IMG/VR virus record: IMGVR_UViG_3300022592_000003
Coordinates: 25,243 to 89,242 of that record
DNA: 64,000 nucleotides
DNA from: a virus
Strand: one strand, 5' to 3'
Every line of letters starts with the position of its first letter. Position 1 is the first letter of the stretch. Shown in pieces: positions 54,902-63,924 of the stretch. The position numbers and the translations under genes are program-made. A model generated the notes under the pieces. That model saw nothing but the letters and a program-made list of their open reading frames with translations, was not told the origin of the DNA and did no database searches.

Positions 54902-56617
54902 ATGAGCGGTGGTATGGATTTTTCACCTCCCAGTTATAGGGCGGCGTCATCTGATTTAACCATCTCCATTTCTCCACTAGGTCTAGTGGAACTTGCCGAT
55001 GAAGAGTTTGAAGTACACGGCCCACGTCTAAACCGTTACTCACTAAACTGGGCGATGTACCTTGGACACCACTGGTCTTACCGCCGTGAAATTGGCGAAT
55101 CGCAAATGGTATATAACTACTATCGTGCGTTTACAGACTTCATCATTAACTTTACTTTTAGCCGTGGCGTATCATTCCGTAGCCCACAGCAAACCGAAGC
55201 TATCGTTCCAGACATCCTAAAGCGTGTATGGGAAATTGATAACGATAAGCACGGTATCCTTTGGGAGATGGGCCAGCAAGGCGGCGTCTCAGGAGACTGC
55301 TTCGTCAAGGTAGCTTACGAAGAGGCTTTCCAGGATTCAACAGGTCGTCCACACCCAGGTCGTGTACGTATCCTTCCTCTTAACGCTTCTTTCTGTTTCC
55401 CAGAATTCCACCCACACGATCGCTCACGTTTGATTCGCTTCAAGCTCAAGTATCGCTTCTGGGGTACATCTGTAGAAGGCACACGCCAGGTCTACACATA
55501 TACAGAAATTTTGACTGATGACCGCATCGAAGAATACATTAATGACGAGCTCATTGATAGCCGTCCTAATCCAATCGGCGTTGTCCCAGTCATTCACATT
55601 CCTAACGTCCGTGTATCTGGTTCTCCATGGGGACTATCTGATTGCCACGACGTTATCACCCTCAACCGTAACTATAACGAGGTAGCTACCGATATCGCAG
55701 ATATCATCAACTACCACGCAGCTCCAGTTACAGTTATTACCGGTGCTAAGGCTTCAGCCCTTGAAAAGGGTCCTAAGAAGGTTTGGGCAGGTCTTCCTAA
55801 GGAAGCTCAGGTCTTCAACCTTGAAGGTGGCGGCCAAGGTCTCCAAGGCGCTATGGAATACCTTAAGATCATTAAGACTTCTATGCACGAAATGGTTGGT
55901 GTCCCAGAGACAGCTCTTGGACAGGTTCAGCCTATCTCTAACACCTCGGGTGTTGCTTTGGCTATTCAGTACCAGCCATTGATGAACCGTTACCACCAGA
56001 AGCTTGTGCAGTATCAAGAAGGCCTACGCCGTATCAACGAGTTGGTGCTTTTGACCCTTGCTTTTAAGGAGCCAGAGTCATTTATCTACAACCCAGATAT
56101 TAACGGCCCAATCAAGCCAGGCCAGCTTACAGCCCTAGATTTGGCTAGCCCATTGACCTATGAGTCAATCGTGCATATGCCACCTCCACTTCCACTAGAT
56201 AAGTTGATCGTACTCAACGAAATCCAGCAGAAAATGAACATGAACCTCGAAAGCCGTGAAGGCGCTCTTCGTCAGCTTGGCGAGGAATTCCCAGATGAGA
56301 AGCTTGCCGAAATTCGTGCAGAGCTTATTGCTGATGCTAAGGCTGACGGAGCTATCGCTCTTGTCAAGCAGCAGATAAATTCAGCAATCACCTCACTTAC
56401 TGGTATGATGCCTGATGGAACTCTTCCACCGGGAGCAGAACCTGGCGATGGCACTGGCCCTGGACCTACAGGACAACCTGGCGTTATCAGTCCAATGGAA
56501 GAAGCAACAATTACAGAACTTCAGCAAGAGATGGTCGTGGAAGCATACGGATCCCGTATCCCAGCGCAGACTGCAAACACGCAGACTGACACACCTAACT
56601 CTGAAGAAAACCAATGA
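54902..56617 (+). CDS. portal protein
   Basis: 571 residues. GWLxxG-type portal features are present: NYYRAFTDFIINFTFSRGVS, SGDCFVKVAYEEAF, SPWGLSDCHDVITLNRNYNE, and MVGVPETALGQVQPISNTSG. C-terminal part Pro/Gly/Gln-rich. The portal ring anchors terminase and tail. Position after terminase and before scaffold and capsid supports the call. Confidence 0.88.
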   Translation: MSGGMDFSPPSYRAASSDLTISISPLGLVELADEEFEVHGPRLNRYSLNWAMYLGHHWSYRREIGESQMVYNYYRAFTDFIINFTFSRGVSFRSPQQTEAIVPDILKRVWEIDNDKHGILWEMGQQGGVSGDCFVKVAYEEAFQDSTGRPHPGRVRILPLNASFCFPEFHPHDRSRLIRFKLKYRFWGTSVEGTRQVYTYTEILTDDRIEEYINDELIDSRPNPIGVVPVIHIPNVRVSGSPWGLSDCHDVITLNRNYNEVATDIADIINYHAAPVTVITGAKASALEKGPKKVWAGLPKEAQVFNLEGGGQGLQGAMEYLKIIKTSMHEMVGVPETALGQVQPISNTSGVALAIQYQPLMNRYHQKLVQYQEGLRRINELVLLTLAFKEPESFIYNPDINGPIKPGQLTALDLASPLTYESIVHMPPPLPLDKLIVLNEIQQKMNMNLESREGALRQLGEEFPDEKLAEIRAELIADAKADGAIALVKQQINSAITSLTGMMPDGTLPPGAEPGDGTGPGPTGQPGVISPMEEATITELQQEMVVEAYGSRIPAQTANTQTDTPNSEENQ

Positions 56618-56622
56618 TTTAA

Positions 56623-56650
56623 CCTGACAAACTAGCGATAGTTTGTCAGG
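56623..56650 (+). terminator. hairpin after portal
   Basis: CCTGACAAACT/AGTTTGTCAGG, 11 bp perfect, 6-base loop. No T tract follows, so partial termination or processing is likely. Confidence 0.6.
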
Positions 56651-56725
56651 CTATATACCAAACTAACCCGCAGGTCATCGTGGCATTAAATCGGACAACG
56701 ACCTCTTAAACCTAAAGGAACAAGC

Positions 56726-57499
56726 ATGTCAGAAACAACACCAGTTGTTGTTGATAGTGCAGTGGCCCAGGAAGCTTTTGCTTCTGAAGTTAATGGCACC
56801 GCATCAGCAGCACAGCAAGAAGTAGTCCCACCTGTTGCAGATGCAAAGGCAGGATACACAGAAGTAGATCTTCAACGAGTTCGGGAACAAGAGAAGTCAA
56901 AGCTGTATCCACAGATTGACTCGCTTAAAGAAGAAATCAATCTACTTAAGAAAGATCGTGAAGCGCAGGTAGCGGAAGCACAGCGCATTGCGAAAGAGAA
57001 AGAAGAAGAAGCCCGTAAGAAGGCAGAATCTGAGATGGATGTCCGTTCACTTCTTGAAAAGAAGGAACAAGAATGGGCAGCCCAGCTAGAAGGTATCCGT
57101 CAGGAAAGCGCCCGCAAGGACGCACTTCTAGAGCGTGAGCGTCAGTATGCTGAACTTACCGCTTATCGTAATCGTCGTATTGCTGAAGAGCAAGAGAACA
57201 TTATGCCTGAGCTTGTAGATCTAATCTCAGGAAATACTGCAGACGAGATTGAACAGAGTATTACAGGACTTAGGGATCGTTCCACTAAGATTCTGGAATC
57301 GGCGCAGCAGGCTATGCAGTCAGCTCGTCGTGATATGAAGGGCACAAGTACTACTTTGCCCCCAACCATGGAAAATAATTCGGGTCAACAACAGTTCACA
57401 GCGGATCAGATTGCCGCAATGTCGGTTACCGAGTACGCAAAATACAGAGATCGTTTGTTCCCAGGAGCAAACAATCAAAATAAGGGAATCTTCGGGTAA
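56726..57499 (+). CDS. scaffold-like coiled-coil protein
   Basis: 257 residues. Residues about 45-160 are almost continuous charged coiled coil (REQEKSKLYPQIDSLKEEIN), with a Gly/Asn/Gln tail ending YAKYRDRLFPGANN. Directly upstream of the capsid gene, as scaffold proteins are. AAAGGAAC before ATG. Confidence 0.82.
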   Translation: MSETTPVVVDSAVAQEAFASEVNGTASAAQQEVVPPVADAKAGYTEVDLQRVREQEKSKLYPQIDSLKEEINLLKKDREAQVAEAQRIAKEKEEEARKKAESEMDVRSLLEKKEQEWAAQLEGIRQESARKDALLERERQYAELTAYRNRRIAEEQENIMPELVDLISGNTADEIEQSITGLRDRSTKILESAQQAMQSARRDMKGTSTTLPPTMENNSGQQQFTADQIAAMSVTEYAKYRDRLFPGANNQNKGIFG

Positions 57500-57552
57500 G
57501 CAATTACCTTCCAAACCAACCTCAACATATATGAACAAGGAGTAATACCGAC

Positions 57553-58629
57553 ATGGCATCAGCCGTAACAGGTACCGGCAATCTCGCCGCAGCACCTACA
57601 GCGTATTCTGGCGCAAACAGCCAGCTTACACAAGCAATTCAGACCATCTGGTCTAAGGAAATTCTTTTCCAGTCAATGCCAATTCTTCGCTTCGAACAGT
57701 TCGCAGTAAAGAAGACTGAACTTGGTGTCGCACCAGGTCTCCAGATCAACTTCATGCGTTACAACAACCTCGGCTTTGCAGCCCCATTGGTTGAAGGCGT
57801 TCGTATGTCAACAAACGCATTGACAGCACAGCAATTCTCAATCACAGTTGCAGAGCATGGCTATGCAATTGCAGTATCTGAGCTCCTCCTTAACGCATCA
57901 TTCGATGACGTTATGGCATCAGCTTCACGTCTTCTTGGACGTAACATGGCTCTCTACCTTGATGGCCAGGCTCGTGACACACTCATGGCAGCATCCTCAG
58001 TTATCTACGGCGAAGATCGCACAGGTCTTGACGCTGTAAACAACTGGTACGGATACGGCACAGAAGCTACATCACGTGCTTCACTCACCGGTTCTTCATT
58101 CCTCTCAACACGTACCGTTAAGGACGCTGTCGAGACATTGGCAACCAAGAACATCCCAAGGTTGGGCGAGACATACGTCGCTTTCGTTCACCCACACCAG
58201 TCTCGTCGTCTTCGTGACCTCCCAGAGTTCATCGAAGTAACAAAGTACGCAGCTCCAGGTAACTTCATGCTCGGTGAAATCGGTCGTCTCTACGACACAG
58301 TCTTCATTGAGACAACACAAATCCAGAAGGTAACAAACGGCGCAGGTTCTGGCTACACAGCTGACTCAACCGTTGCTCCTGGAGATATCGTTTACCCAAC
58401 TGGCGGAGGTTACACCACCCCAGTAACAAAGACCGGTAACGGTAACAAGGATCGCTACTCAGCGATCTTCATTGGTGACAATGCATTCGGACACGCAATC
58501 TCACTTCCAGTTGAGCTTCGTGACGGCGGTATCCTCGACTTCGGTCGTGAGCACGCTCTTGCATGGTACGCAATCTACGGCCTCGGTCTTATCACCGATC
58601 AAAGCGTAGTAATTGCGGAGACAAATTAG
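57553..58629 (+). CDS. major capsid protein (N4-gp56 type)
   Basis: 358 residues. AIQTIWSKEILFQSMPILRF, ITVAEHGYAIAVSELLLNAS, YVAFVHPHQSRRLRDLPEFI and FMLGEIGRLYDTVFIETTQI match the N4-gp56 family of HK97-fold capsids. AAGGAG lies 10 bases upstream. Expected to be the most abundant virion protein. Confidence 0.93.
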   Translation: MASAVTGTGNLAAAPTAYSGANSQLTQAIQTIWSKEILFQSMPILRFEQFAVKKTELGVAPGLQINFMRYNNLGFAAPLVEGVRMSTNALTAQQFSITVAEHGYAIAVSELLLNASFDDVMASASRLLGRNMALYLDGQARDTLMAASSVIYGEDRTGLDAVNNWYGYGTEATSRASLTGSSFLSTRTVKDAVETLATKNIPRLGETYVAFVHPHQSRRLRDLPEFIEVTKYAAPGNFMLGEIGRLYDTVFIETTQIQKVTNGAGSGYTADSTVAPGDIVYPTGGGYTTPVTKTGNGNKDRYSAIFIGDNAFGHAISLPVELRDGGILDFGREHALAWYAIYGLGLITDQSVVIAETN

Positions 58630-58648
58630 CCTAAACAGTGGTAAGATT

Positions 58649-58677
58649 CTCCTAGTAGGTAAACTGCCTACTAGGAG
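58649..58677 (+). promoter_or_regulatory. hairpin that masks the endonuclease VII ribosome site
   Basis: CTCCTAGTAGG/CCTACTAGGAG (58649-58659 with 58667-58677), 7-base loop. The 3' arm contains most of AGGAGG (58673-58678), the ribosome site for the ATG at 58689. In capsid read-through mRNA this would block translation. Confidence 0.65.
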
Positions 58678-58688
58678 GTCTTACACAT

Positions 58689-59246
58689 ATGGCAGTAAAG
58701 CACGTAAAAACAAAATGTCCGCAAGGGCATAGCTATACAAAAGATAATTCGTACATAGATAAAAACGGTTATCGCCACTGTAGGACTTGTCGTAAAGATA
58801 CGATGAGAATCCGCAGAGAAGATGACGTAAGAGTTGGACGTGGCGTTAATAACGCTTCTAAAACCGAGTGTCCTAAAGGGCACCCGTACGATGAAGAAAA
58901 TACAATTACATATGTAAAGCCTAATGGTAAATCAAAAAGAGCTTGCCGAGAGTGCGCCAGAGCTAATATGGCTACCCAAAACGTTAAGCGTTATGGAATA
59001 ACCAAAGCGGACTTTGAAGCCCTAATAGAAGCACAAGACTCTAAATGTGCTATATGCAAAGGTAAGTTCTGGGATGAGGTCTCCTCTCCCCACATTGATC
59101 ATGACCACACTTGCTGTAATGGGCAAATGCGTTCTTGCGGTAAATGTATAAGAGGACTTCTTTGCAGAAACTGTAACCAGGTTCTTGGCTGTGCCAAGGA
59201 CAATATTGAGGTCTTAAAAGCCGCAATAAAATACCTTAACAACTAA
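58689..59246 (+). CDS. recombination endonuclease VII-like homing gene
   Basis: 185 residues. Two zinc pairs (CPQG ... CRTC, CPKG ... CREC) then the endonuclease VII core RYGITKADFEALIEAQDSKC followed by AICKGKF, HIDHDHTC and GLLCRNCNQVLG. It would cut branched or target DNA. It lies between capsid and the next head gene, where free-standing homing genes often insert. Confidence 0.85.
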   Translation: MAVKHVKTKCPQGHSYTKDNSYIDKNGYRHCRTCRKDTMRIRREDDVRVGRGVNNASKTECPKGHPYDEENTITYVKPNGKSKRACRECARANMATQNVKRYGITKADFEALIEAQDSKCAICKGKFWDEVSSPHIDHDHTCCNGQMRSCGKCIRGLLCRNCNQVLGCAKDNIEVLKAAIKYLNN

Positions 59247-59266
59247 CTAACAGGAGAATACACATC

Positions 59267-59632
59267 GTGGCAAAAGCAAAAGTTACCGACGTCACAGGAC
59301 GTCAGCGTGAAGAACAAATCAAGGCAAACGCAGAGGCTCTAGCAGCCAAAGCTACCGAAATGTCTATGGCAACAGCGACAAAAGAATACCGTGATGCTAC
59401 AGAGGTAGTGGATATGACCACACCGGCTGTACCAACCGTAATTGATGAGGTCGAAGATCTCGGCGTAAGCCTCGCAGACGACTCAGTTGTCGTGCGTGTT
59501 GCAGAAGACATCGAAATGATGACAATTGGAGCTGGCAACCACTACTCTTTCCAGGCCGGTAAGAAGTACAAGGTTACACAAGCTGTAGCTAACCATCTAA
59601 AAGAAAAAGGTTACTTGTACGATCGCCTCTAA
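59267..59632 (+). CDS. hypothetical head protein
   Basis: 121 residues from GTG (AGGAGAA upstream). Ala/Lys/Glu-rich helix then beta-rich C-terminus (GNHYSFQAGKKYKVTQAVAN) ending LKEKGYLYDRL, a pattern seen in small head or decoration-like proteins. Tentative. Confidence 0.65.
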   Translation: MAKAKVTDVTGRQREEQIKANAEALAAKATEMSMATATKEYRDATEVVDMTTPAVPTVIDEVEDLGVSLADDSVVVRVAEDIEMMTIGAGNHYSFQAGKKYKVTQAVANHLKEKGYLYDRL

Positions 59633-59652
59633 GCCGTACAAGGCATAGAAGT

Positions 59653-59695
59653 CCCACTCCTACAACCGCCCTCCTGTAGGAGTGGGGCCTTTTTT
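59653..59695 (+). terminator. Rho-independent terminator after head genes
   Basis: CCCACTCCTACA/TGTAGGAGTGGG (59653-59664 with 59675-59686), 10-base loop, then six T. Strong. Confidence 0.9.
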
Positions 59696-59753
59696 ATATA
59701 GATTTATTTGCATTTTTACAGGATGATTATCCTATTAGTTATATGGAGGATTA

Positions 59754-60839
59754 GTGGCCACAGTAGCACAACTCTCTGACAGGCTCAGAGCAGAAATTGG
59801 CGATATCGCCAGGTCCTTTACGGATACCTTTACCGGTGATGGTATTACCTCCCGCTACCAACTTTCTCAAGCCCCTATTCAGGGCTATACCCTTGTAGTA
59901 AAAATTGATGGCTCTGACGTCTCATCCCACGTTACTGTGGAAGAAGGCGTGGGAGTCTTAACTTTTGAGCATGACTATGTACCGAACAACAATGCTGTCA
60001 TCAGCGTTTACGGTCAGGCCTACCGCTACTTCACAGACTCTGAGATTTCTTATTACATCAACACAGCATTCCTAGAGCATGCTCAGCACTCTACAGATAC
60101 TGCCGGAAGCCGCATTACCCAGATCGGTTTGCTTCCCCCAATTGAAGAATATCCGCTAGTTCTCTTGGCCTCAACTATGGCCTTATACACCTTGGCAAAT
60201 GATGCAGCCTTTGATATTGACATCATCTCTCCAGATGGCGTAAGCATTCCACGTTCAGAGCGTTACCGTCAACTCTCTGAGATGGTTCAGACCCGCAAGG
60301 AACAATACAAAGAACTTTGTTCGATGTTGGATATCGGCGTGTATCGTATTGAGGTTAAGACCCTACGCCGCATCAGCCGTGCCACTAACCGTTACGTACC
60401 TATTTATCGTCCTCAAGAGATTGATGACGGATCTATTCCACAGCGTGTCTACCTCAACATGCCGGACTACGGAGATATCACCCCTCCAAGCACAGCAATG
60501 TCACGTGACCTTTCAATGTACTCAGGCGATGACTTCAAGATTGACTTCCAGTTTGCCTTTGACGTCTCTAGCTACACGCCTAAATCTCAGATCAGAATCT
60601 TTGCCTCTGGCGACTATGCCCAGGTTGGCCCACTGATTTTGGGAACATTTACCATTACAAAGAAGCAGTCAGTTGTAGGTGGCCCTACAGATACCCTAGA
60701 ATTGACCCTACCAGGCTCTGTAACGTCCGATCTACCCAAGACCGCATACTACGACCTCCAGATGACTTCGGGGGCTGACGGAACCGTTAGAACCTATGTA
60801 ACTGGCAAGGTATTTACTAGAGCTCAGGTGACCACATGA
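59754..60839 (+). CDS. probable head-tail connector or minor tail protein
   Basis: 361 residues from GTG, GGAGG 4 bases upstream. Residues 1-200 helical (SDRLRAEIGDIARSFTDTFT, YYINTAFLEHAQHST) resemble connector-like proteins; the last 120 are immunoglobulin-like strands (DFKIDFQFAFDVSSYTPKSQ). An upstream TTATCCTATTAG resembles the shared -10 region. Overlaps the next gene by 4 bases. Confidence 0.6.
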   Translation: MATVAQLSDRLRAEIGDIARSFTDTFTGDGITSRYQLSQAPIQGYTLVVKIDGSDVSSHVTVEEGVGVLTFEHDYVPNNNAVISVYGQAYRYFTDSEISYYINTAFLEHAQHSTDTAGSRITQIGLLPPIEEYPLVLLASTMALYTLANDAAFDIDIISPDGVSIPRSERYRQLSEMVQTRKEQYKELCSMLDIGVYRIEVKTLRRISRATNRYVPIYRPQEIDDGSIPQRVYLNMPDYGDITPPSTAMSRDLSMYSGDDFKIDFQFAFDVSSYTPKSQIRIFASGDYAQVGPLILGTFTITKKQSVVGGPTDTLELTLPGSVTSDLPKTAYYDLQMTSGADGTVRTYVTGKVFTRAQVTT

Positions 60840-61153
60840 GTAACCCACAGATCTGGCAGCCTAACCCAGAGTATGGCCTAGAAATCCCGGATATTACCAA
60901 CGTAATCTACCCGGCCCCTCTAAGCATCAACGTACTAACTGAGGGGTCAATCCTACCCCCACTGGCATACCATCACCCACAGCCGGTACCCTCTGATGTA
61001 TGGGTTATTAACCACCATTTGAACTTTAATCCAAACGTAACAGTAGTAGACTCAGCAGGTACAAACGTTGAAGGAGAGCTGCAGTATAACGACTTAAACA
61101 CTGTAACCCTCAGGTTTAACGCCGCATTTGCTGGAGATGCTTACCTTTCATAA
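60836..61153 (+). CDS. hypothetical virion protein
   Basis: 105 residues. IWQPNPEYGLEIPDITNVIY, HPQPVPSDVWVINHHLNFNP, then a beta-rich end (VTVVDSAGTNVEG). Similar short modules with 'P-S-x-x-W-x-I-x-H' occur in phage tail or fibre proteins. Likely a tail component. Confidence 0.65.
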   Translation: MSNPQIWQPNPEYGLEIPDITNVIYPAPLSINVLTEGSILPPLAYHHPQPVPSDVWVINHHLNFNPNVTVVDSAGTNVEGELQYNDLNTVTLRFNAAFAGDAYLS

Positions 61154-61164
61154 GGAGATAATGA

Positions 61165-62904
61165 ATGTCACGTAAATTTTTAACACCGATTGACCTAAGC
61201 AAGAATGAGCTTCAAAATGCTCGTATACAAAACCTTGCTAGTGCGCCATCGTCTCCAGTAGTTGGTCAGATCTACTACGATACATCCCTCAACGGCCTCT
61301 ACATCTACAACGGTACCGCATGGGCCCTTGCTGGTGGAATCTCAGCAGGCACGTTATCCGCACGACCTCTTGCTTCGGCAGTGGCTGCAGGATCCTTCTA
61401 TTACACAACCGATACCCACGTTATCTACTACTCTGATGCCTCCACATGGCAGCAAGTAGGTATCGGTACTAATACCACAGATACCCTTTATAACAAGACA
61501 CTTTCTTCACCTACCATCCTTGGACCTATGTATGTCCAGAGTGGCGGCGGTGCTGGCGGTACCAACAACACTATTACTGCCAATAACTCAACTGGCGTTC
61601 TTACTATTAACTCAGGTTATGGCGTAGAAATTGATGCCACAGGTAACATTAACTTTGGTCCGTCTGGAACAGCTACAGTAAATAGCGATGTTATTACAAC
61701 TAACACCGCTTCACAGACCCTCACCAATAAGACATTGGGATCCGGTACATCTCTTACCGCTAACCTAAATGCTAACTCTAACAAGATTACAAACCTTGCT
61801 ACACCAACCGCATCTACAGATGCCGCAAACAAGTCATACGTTGATAGCGTAGCTCAAGGACTTAGCATCCTTAGCTCTGCTGAATACTTCAGCGCAGGAA
61901 CTATTGCAGGTACTTATGCAGCTGGTTCTGCCGGTGTTGATGGTGGTACAGGTGTTGGCGCAACAATTACCTATTCTGCCACTGGTGCAACAACTATTGA
62001 CTCAGGTCCAGACAACCTTAACGTTGGCGACCGTATCGTTGTAGCCGGCGGTACCGCAGCACTCTCTGGTGCTAACTCAATTGCTAACGGTCTTTATACA
62101 GTAACAACTGCCGGTACATCTGGAGTTGCTACAGTTCTTACACGTTCTACAGATTACGACAATCACCTTAACGGCCAGGTAGTATCTGGTACATTTGTTT
62201 ACATTGCTTTGGGAGCAACCTACGGCGGAACCGGTTGGGTTCAAAAGCTTCAAGGAACTGCTACAAACGTAGGCGATGGTATCAAGGTTGGTACAGACCC
62301 TATTCAGTGGGCACAGTTCTCTGGCGTAGGAACCTACACAGCTTCTAATGGTGTAACCCTTTCTGGTAACAACTTTACCTTCACTCCACTATCAACTGGT
62401 GGTTTGACAACTGGTGCTTCAGGCGCATCTGTTCTTCTCCCTACAAACTCTGGTTTGGGAACAACCTCATCAGGTTTGGCAGTAGGCGCAGGTACAGGCA
62501 TTACTGTTTCAGGCGGAACAGTATCTCTTACCAACACCTCACTAACTGTAAACGGCAGCACAGTGGCCCTTGGCGGATCCACAACGATTACCGCTAACAC
62601 CACTAACGCCCTTACCTTGGGTACAGGCCTTACTGGAACATCCTTTAACGGTTCGGCTGCAGTAACAGCTGCGATTGATACCTCTGTAGTAGTACGTAAG
62701 TACTCAACTACTTTGGCTACATCAGCTACTTCCTACACAGTTACCCACAACCTAGGAACCCTAGATGTGCAGGTTACTTTGTATGATGCATCTACTGGTG
62801 TTGAATACTTTGCAGATGTAACCCACGCCACTACAAATACAATTACAGTGGCTTTCTCAACCGCTCCTTCAGCGAACCAAATCCGAGTCGTAGTATTCGG
62901 ATAA
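61165..62904 (+). CDS. tail fibre-like protein
   Basis: 579 residues; AAGGAG before ATG at 61165. Start SRKFLTPIDLSKNELQNARI, IYYDTSLNGLYIYNGTAW; the middle NKITNLATPTASTDAANKSY is a standard tail-fibre repeat; the rest is Gly/Thr/Ala-rich beta repeats. C-terminus VVVRKYSTTLATSATSYTVT ... DVQVTLYDASTGVEYFADVT. Host receptor binding is the usual role. Confidence 0.8.
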   Translation: MSRKFLTPIDLSKNELQNARIQNLASAPSSPVVGQIYYDTSLNGLYIYNGTAWALAGGISAGTLSARPLASAVAAGSFYYTTDTHVIYYSDASTWQQVGIGTNTTDTLYNKTLSSPTILGPMYVQSGGGAGGTNNTITANNSTGVLTINSGYGVEIDATGNINFGPSGTATVNSDVITTNTASQTLTNKTLGSGTSLTANLNANSNKITNLATPTASTDAANKSYVDSVAQGLSILSSAEYFSAGTIAGTYAAGSAGVDGGTGVGATITYSATGATTIDSGPDNLNVGDRIVVAGGTAALSGANSIANGLYTVTTAGTSGVATVLTRSTDYDNHLNGQVVSGTFVYIALGATYGGTGWVQKLQGTATNVGDGIKVGTDPIQWAQFSGVGTYTASNGVTLSGNNFTFTPLSTGGLTTGASGASVLLPTNSGLGTTSSGLAVGAGTGITVSGGTVSLTNTSLTVNGSTVALGGSTTITANTTNALTLGTGLTGTSFNGSAAVTAAIDTSVVVRKYSTTLATSATSYTVTHNLGTLDVQVTLYDASTGVEYFADVTHATTNTITVAFSTAPSANQIRVVVFG

Positions 62905-62913
62905 GGAGTCTAG

Positions 62914-63315
62914 GTGTCACGCAAATTTCTATCACCTATAAATTTAGTAGGTAGTGCTGCTGACCCTGTTTCTGGAACCGCTGGAGATCTTTACTTTAAT
63001 ACCGGAACCAACGTGGTTAAGGTATACAACGGAACTACTTGGACCGTAATAGGTTCTGGTGGGGGCTCATCAGTCACAACGTCTGATACGGCACCTTCCA
63101 GCCCTACATCTGGAGCACTTTGGTTTGACTCAGCAACGGGTCAATTGTTTATCTACTACTCAGGTTACTGGCTAGAAGTTGGAGCTGGTGGAGGTTCTGG
63201 ACAGAACTCCATCACTGCAGTTGACGGCGGAGTATTTGACGGTGTAGCTCCGTATGACGGAGGAACCCCAAGTACGGTATCATGGGCTAACATAGTTATT
63301 GGAGGAACGCCATAA
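62914..63315 (+). CDS. short fibre-like protein
   Basis: 133 residues from GTG, AAGGAG upstream. SRKFLSPINLVGSAADPVSG and LYFNTGTNVVKVYNGTTWT repeat the N-terminal module of the 61165 gene, then GALWFDSATGQLFIYYSGYW. A shortened relative that could assemble with it. Confidence 0.72.
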   Translation: MSRKFLSPINLVGSAADPVSGTAGDLYFNTGTNVVKVYNGTTWTVIGSGGGSSVTTSDTAPSSPTSGALWFDSATGQLFIYYSGYWLEVGAGGGSGQNSITAVDGGVFDGVAPYDGGTPSTVSWANIVIGGTP

Positions 63316-63918
63316 ATGGGAGTTCAAACACAGATTCAGCTGCGCCGTGGAACGGCCGCACAATGGACTTCAGCTAACCCTACGCTTGCCGCAGGTGAAA
63401 TGGCTGTAGAAACTGACACCAAGCTATTTAAGATTGGTGATGGCGCAACAGCGTGGACATCCCTAGGCTATGCCAGCATTCCACAGGGAACCGGATTTAG
63501 CGTATCCTCACAGTACAACGTACCTACCTTAAAGTCTCCTAAAGAAATCACAACCGTATCTGCCACTGCAGCTACCGGTACAGTTAACTTTGACTATCTA
63601 ACTCAGGGTGTTCTTTACTACACCACCAACTCTTCAGCTAACTTCACACTCAATATTCGTGGAAACTCTACAACGGCTCTTAACTCTGTTATGAACACAG
63701 GTGACGCAGTAACTGTGGCATTTTTAAATACCAACGGATCTACAGCCTATTATGCAAATGCTTTTACTATTGACGGTACATCAGTAAGCCCTAAATGGCA
63801 GGGCGGAACAGCCCCTTCTGCGGGTAACGCTTCTGCAATTGACTCTTATACACTAACTATTATTAAGACAGGTTCAGCAGCATATACAGTGCTTGCAGCC
63901 TTGACTAAGTTTGCGTAG
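63316..63918 (+). CDS. tail fibre-like protein with RRGTAAQW module
   Basis: 200 residues. QIQLRRGTAAQWTSANPTLA and GEMAVETDTKLFKIGDGATA form the N-terminal trimer module common to phage fibres and tropism proteins. The rest is beta-rich. Starts directly after the previous stop. Confidence 0.78.
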   Translation: MGVQTQIQLRRGTAAQWTSANPTLAAGEMAVETDTKLFKIGDGATAWTSLGYASIPQGTGFSVSSQYNVPTLKSPKEITTVSATAATGTVNFDYLTQGVLYYTTNSSANFTLNIRGNSTTALNSVMNTGDAVTVAFLNTNGSTAYYANAFTIDGTSVSPKWQGGTAPSAGNASAIDSYTLTIIKTGSAAYTVLAALTKFA

Positions 63919-63924
63919 GCCTAA

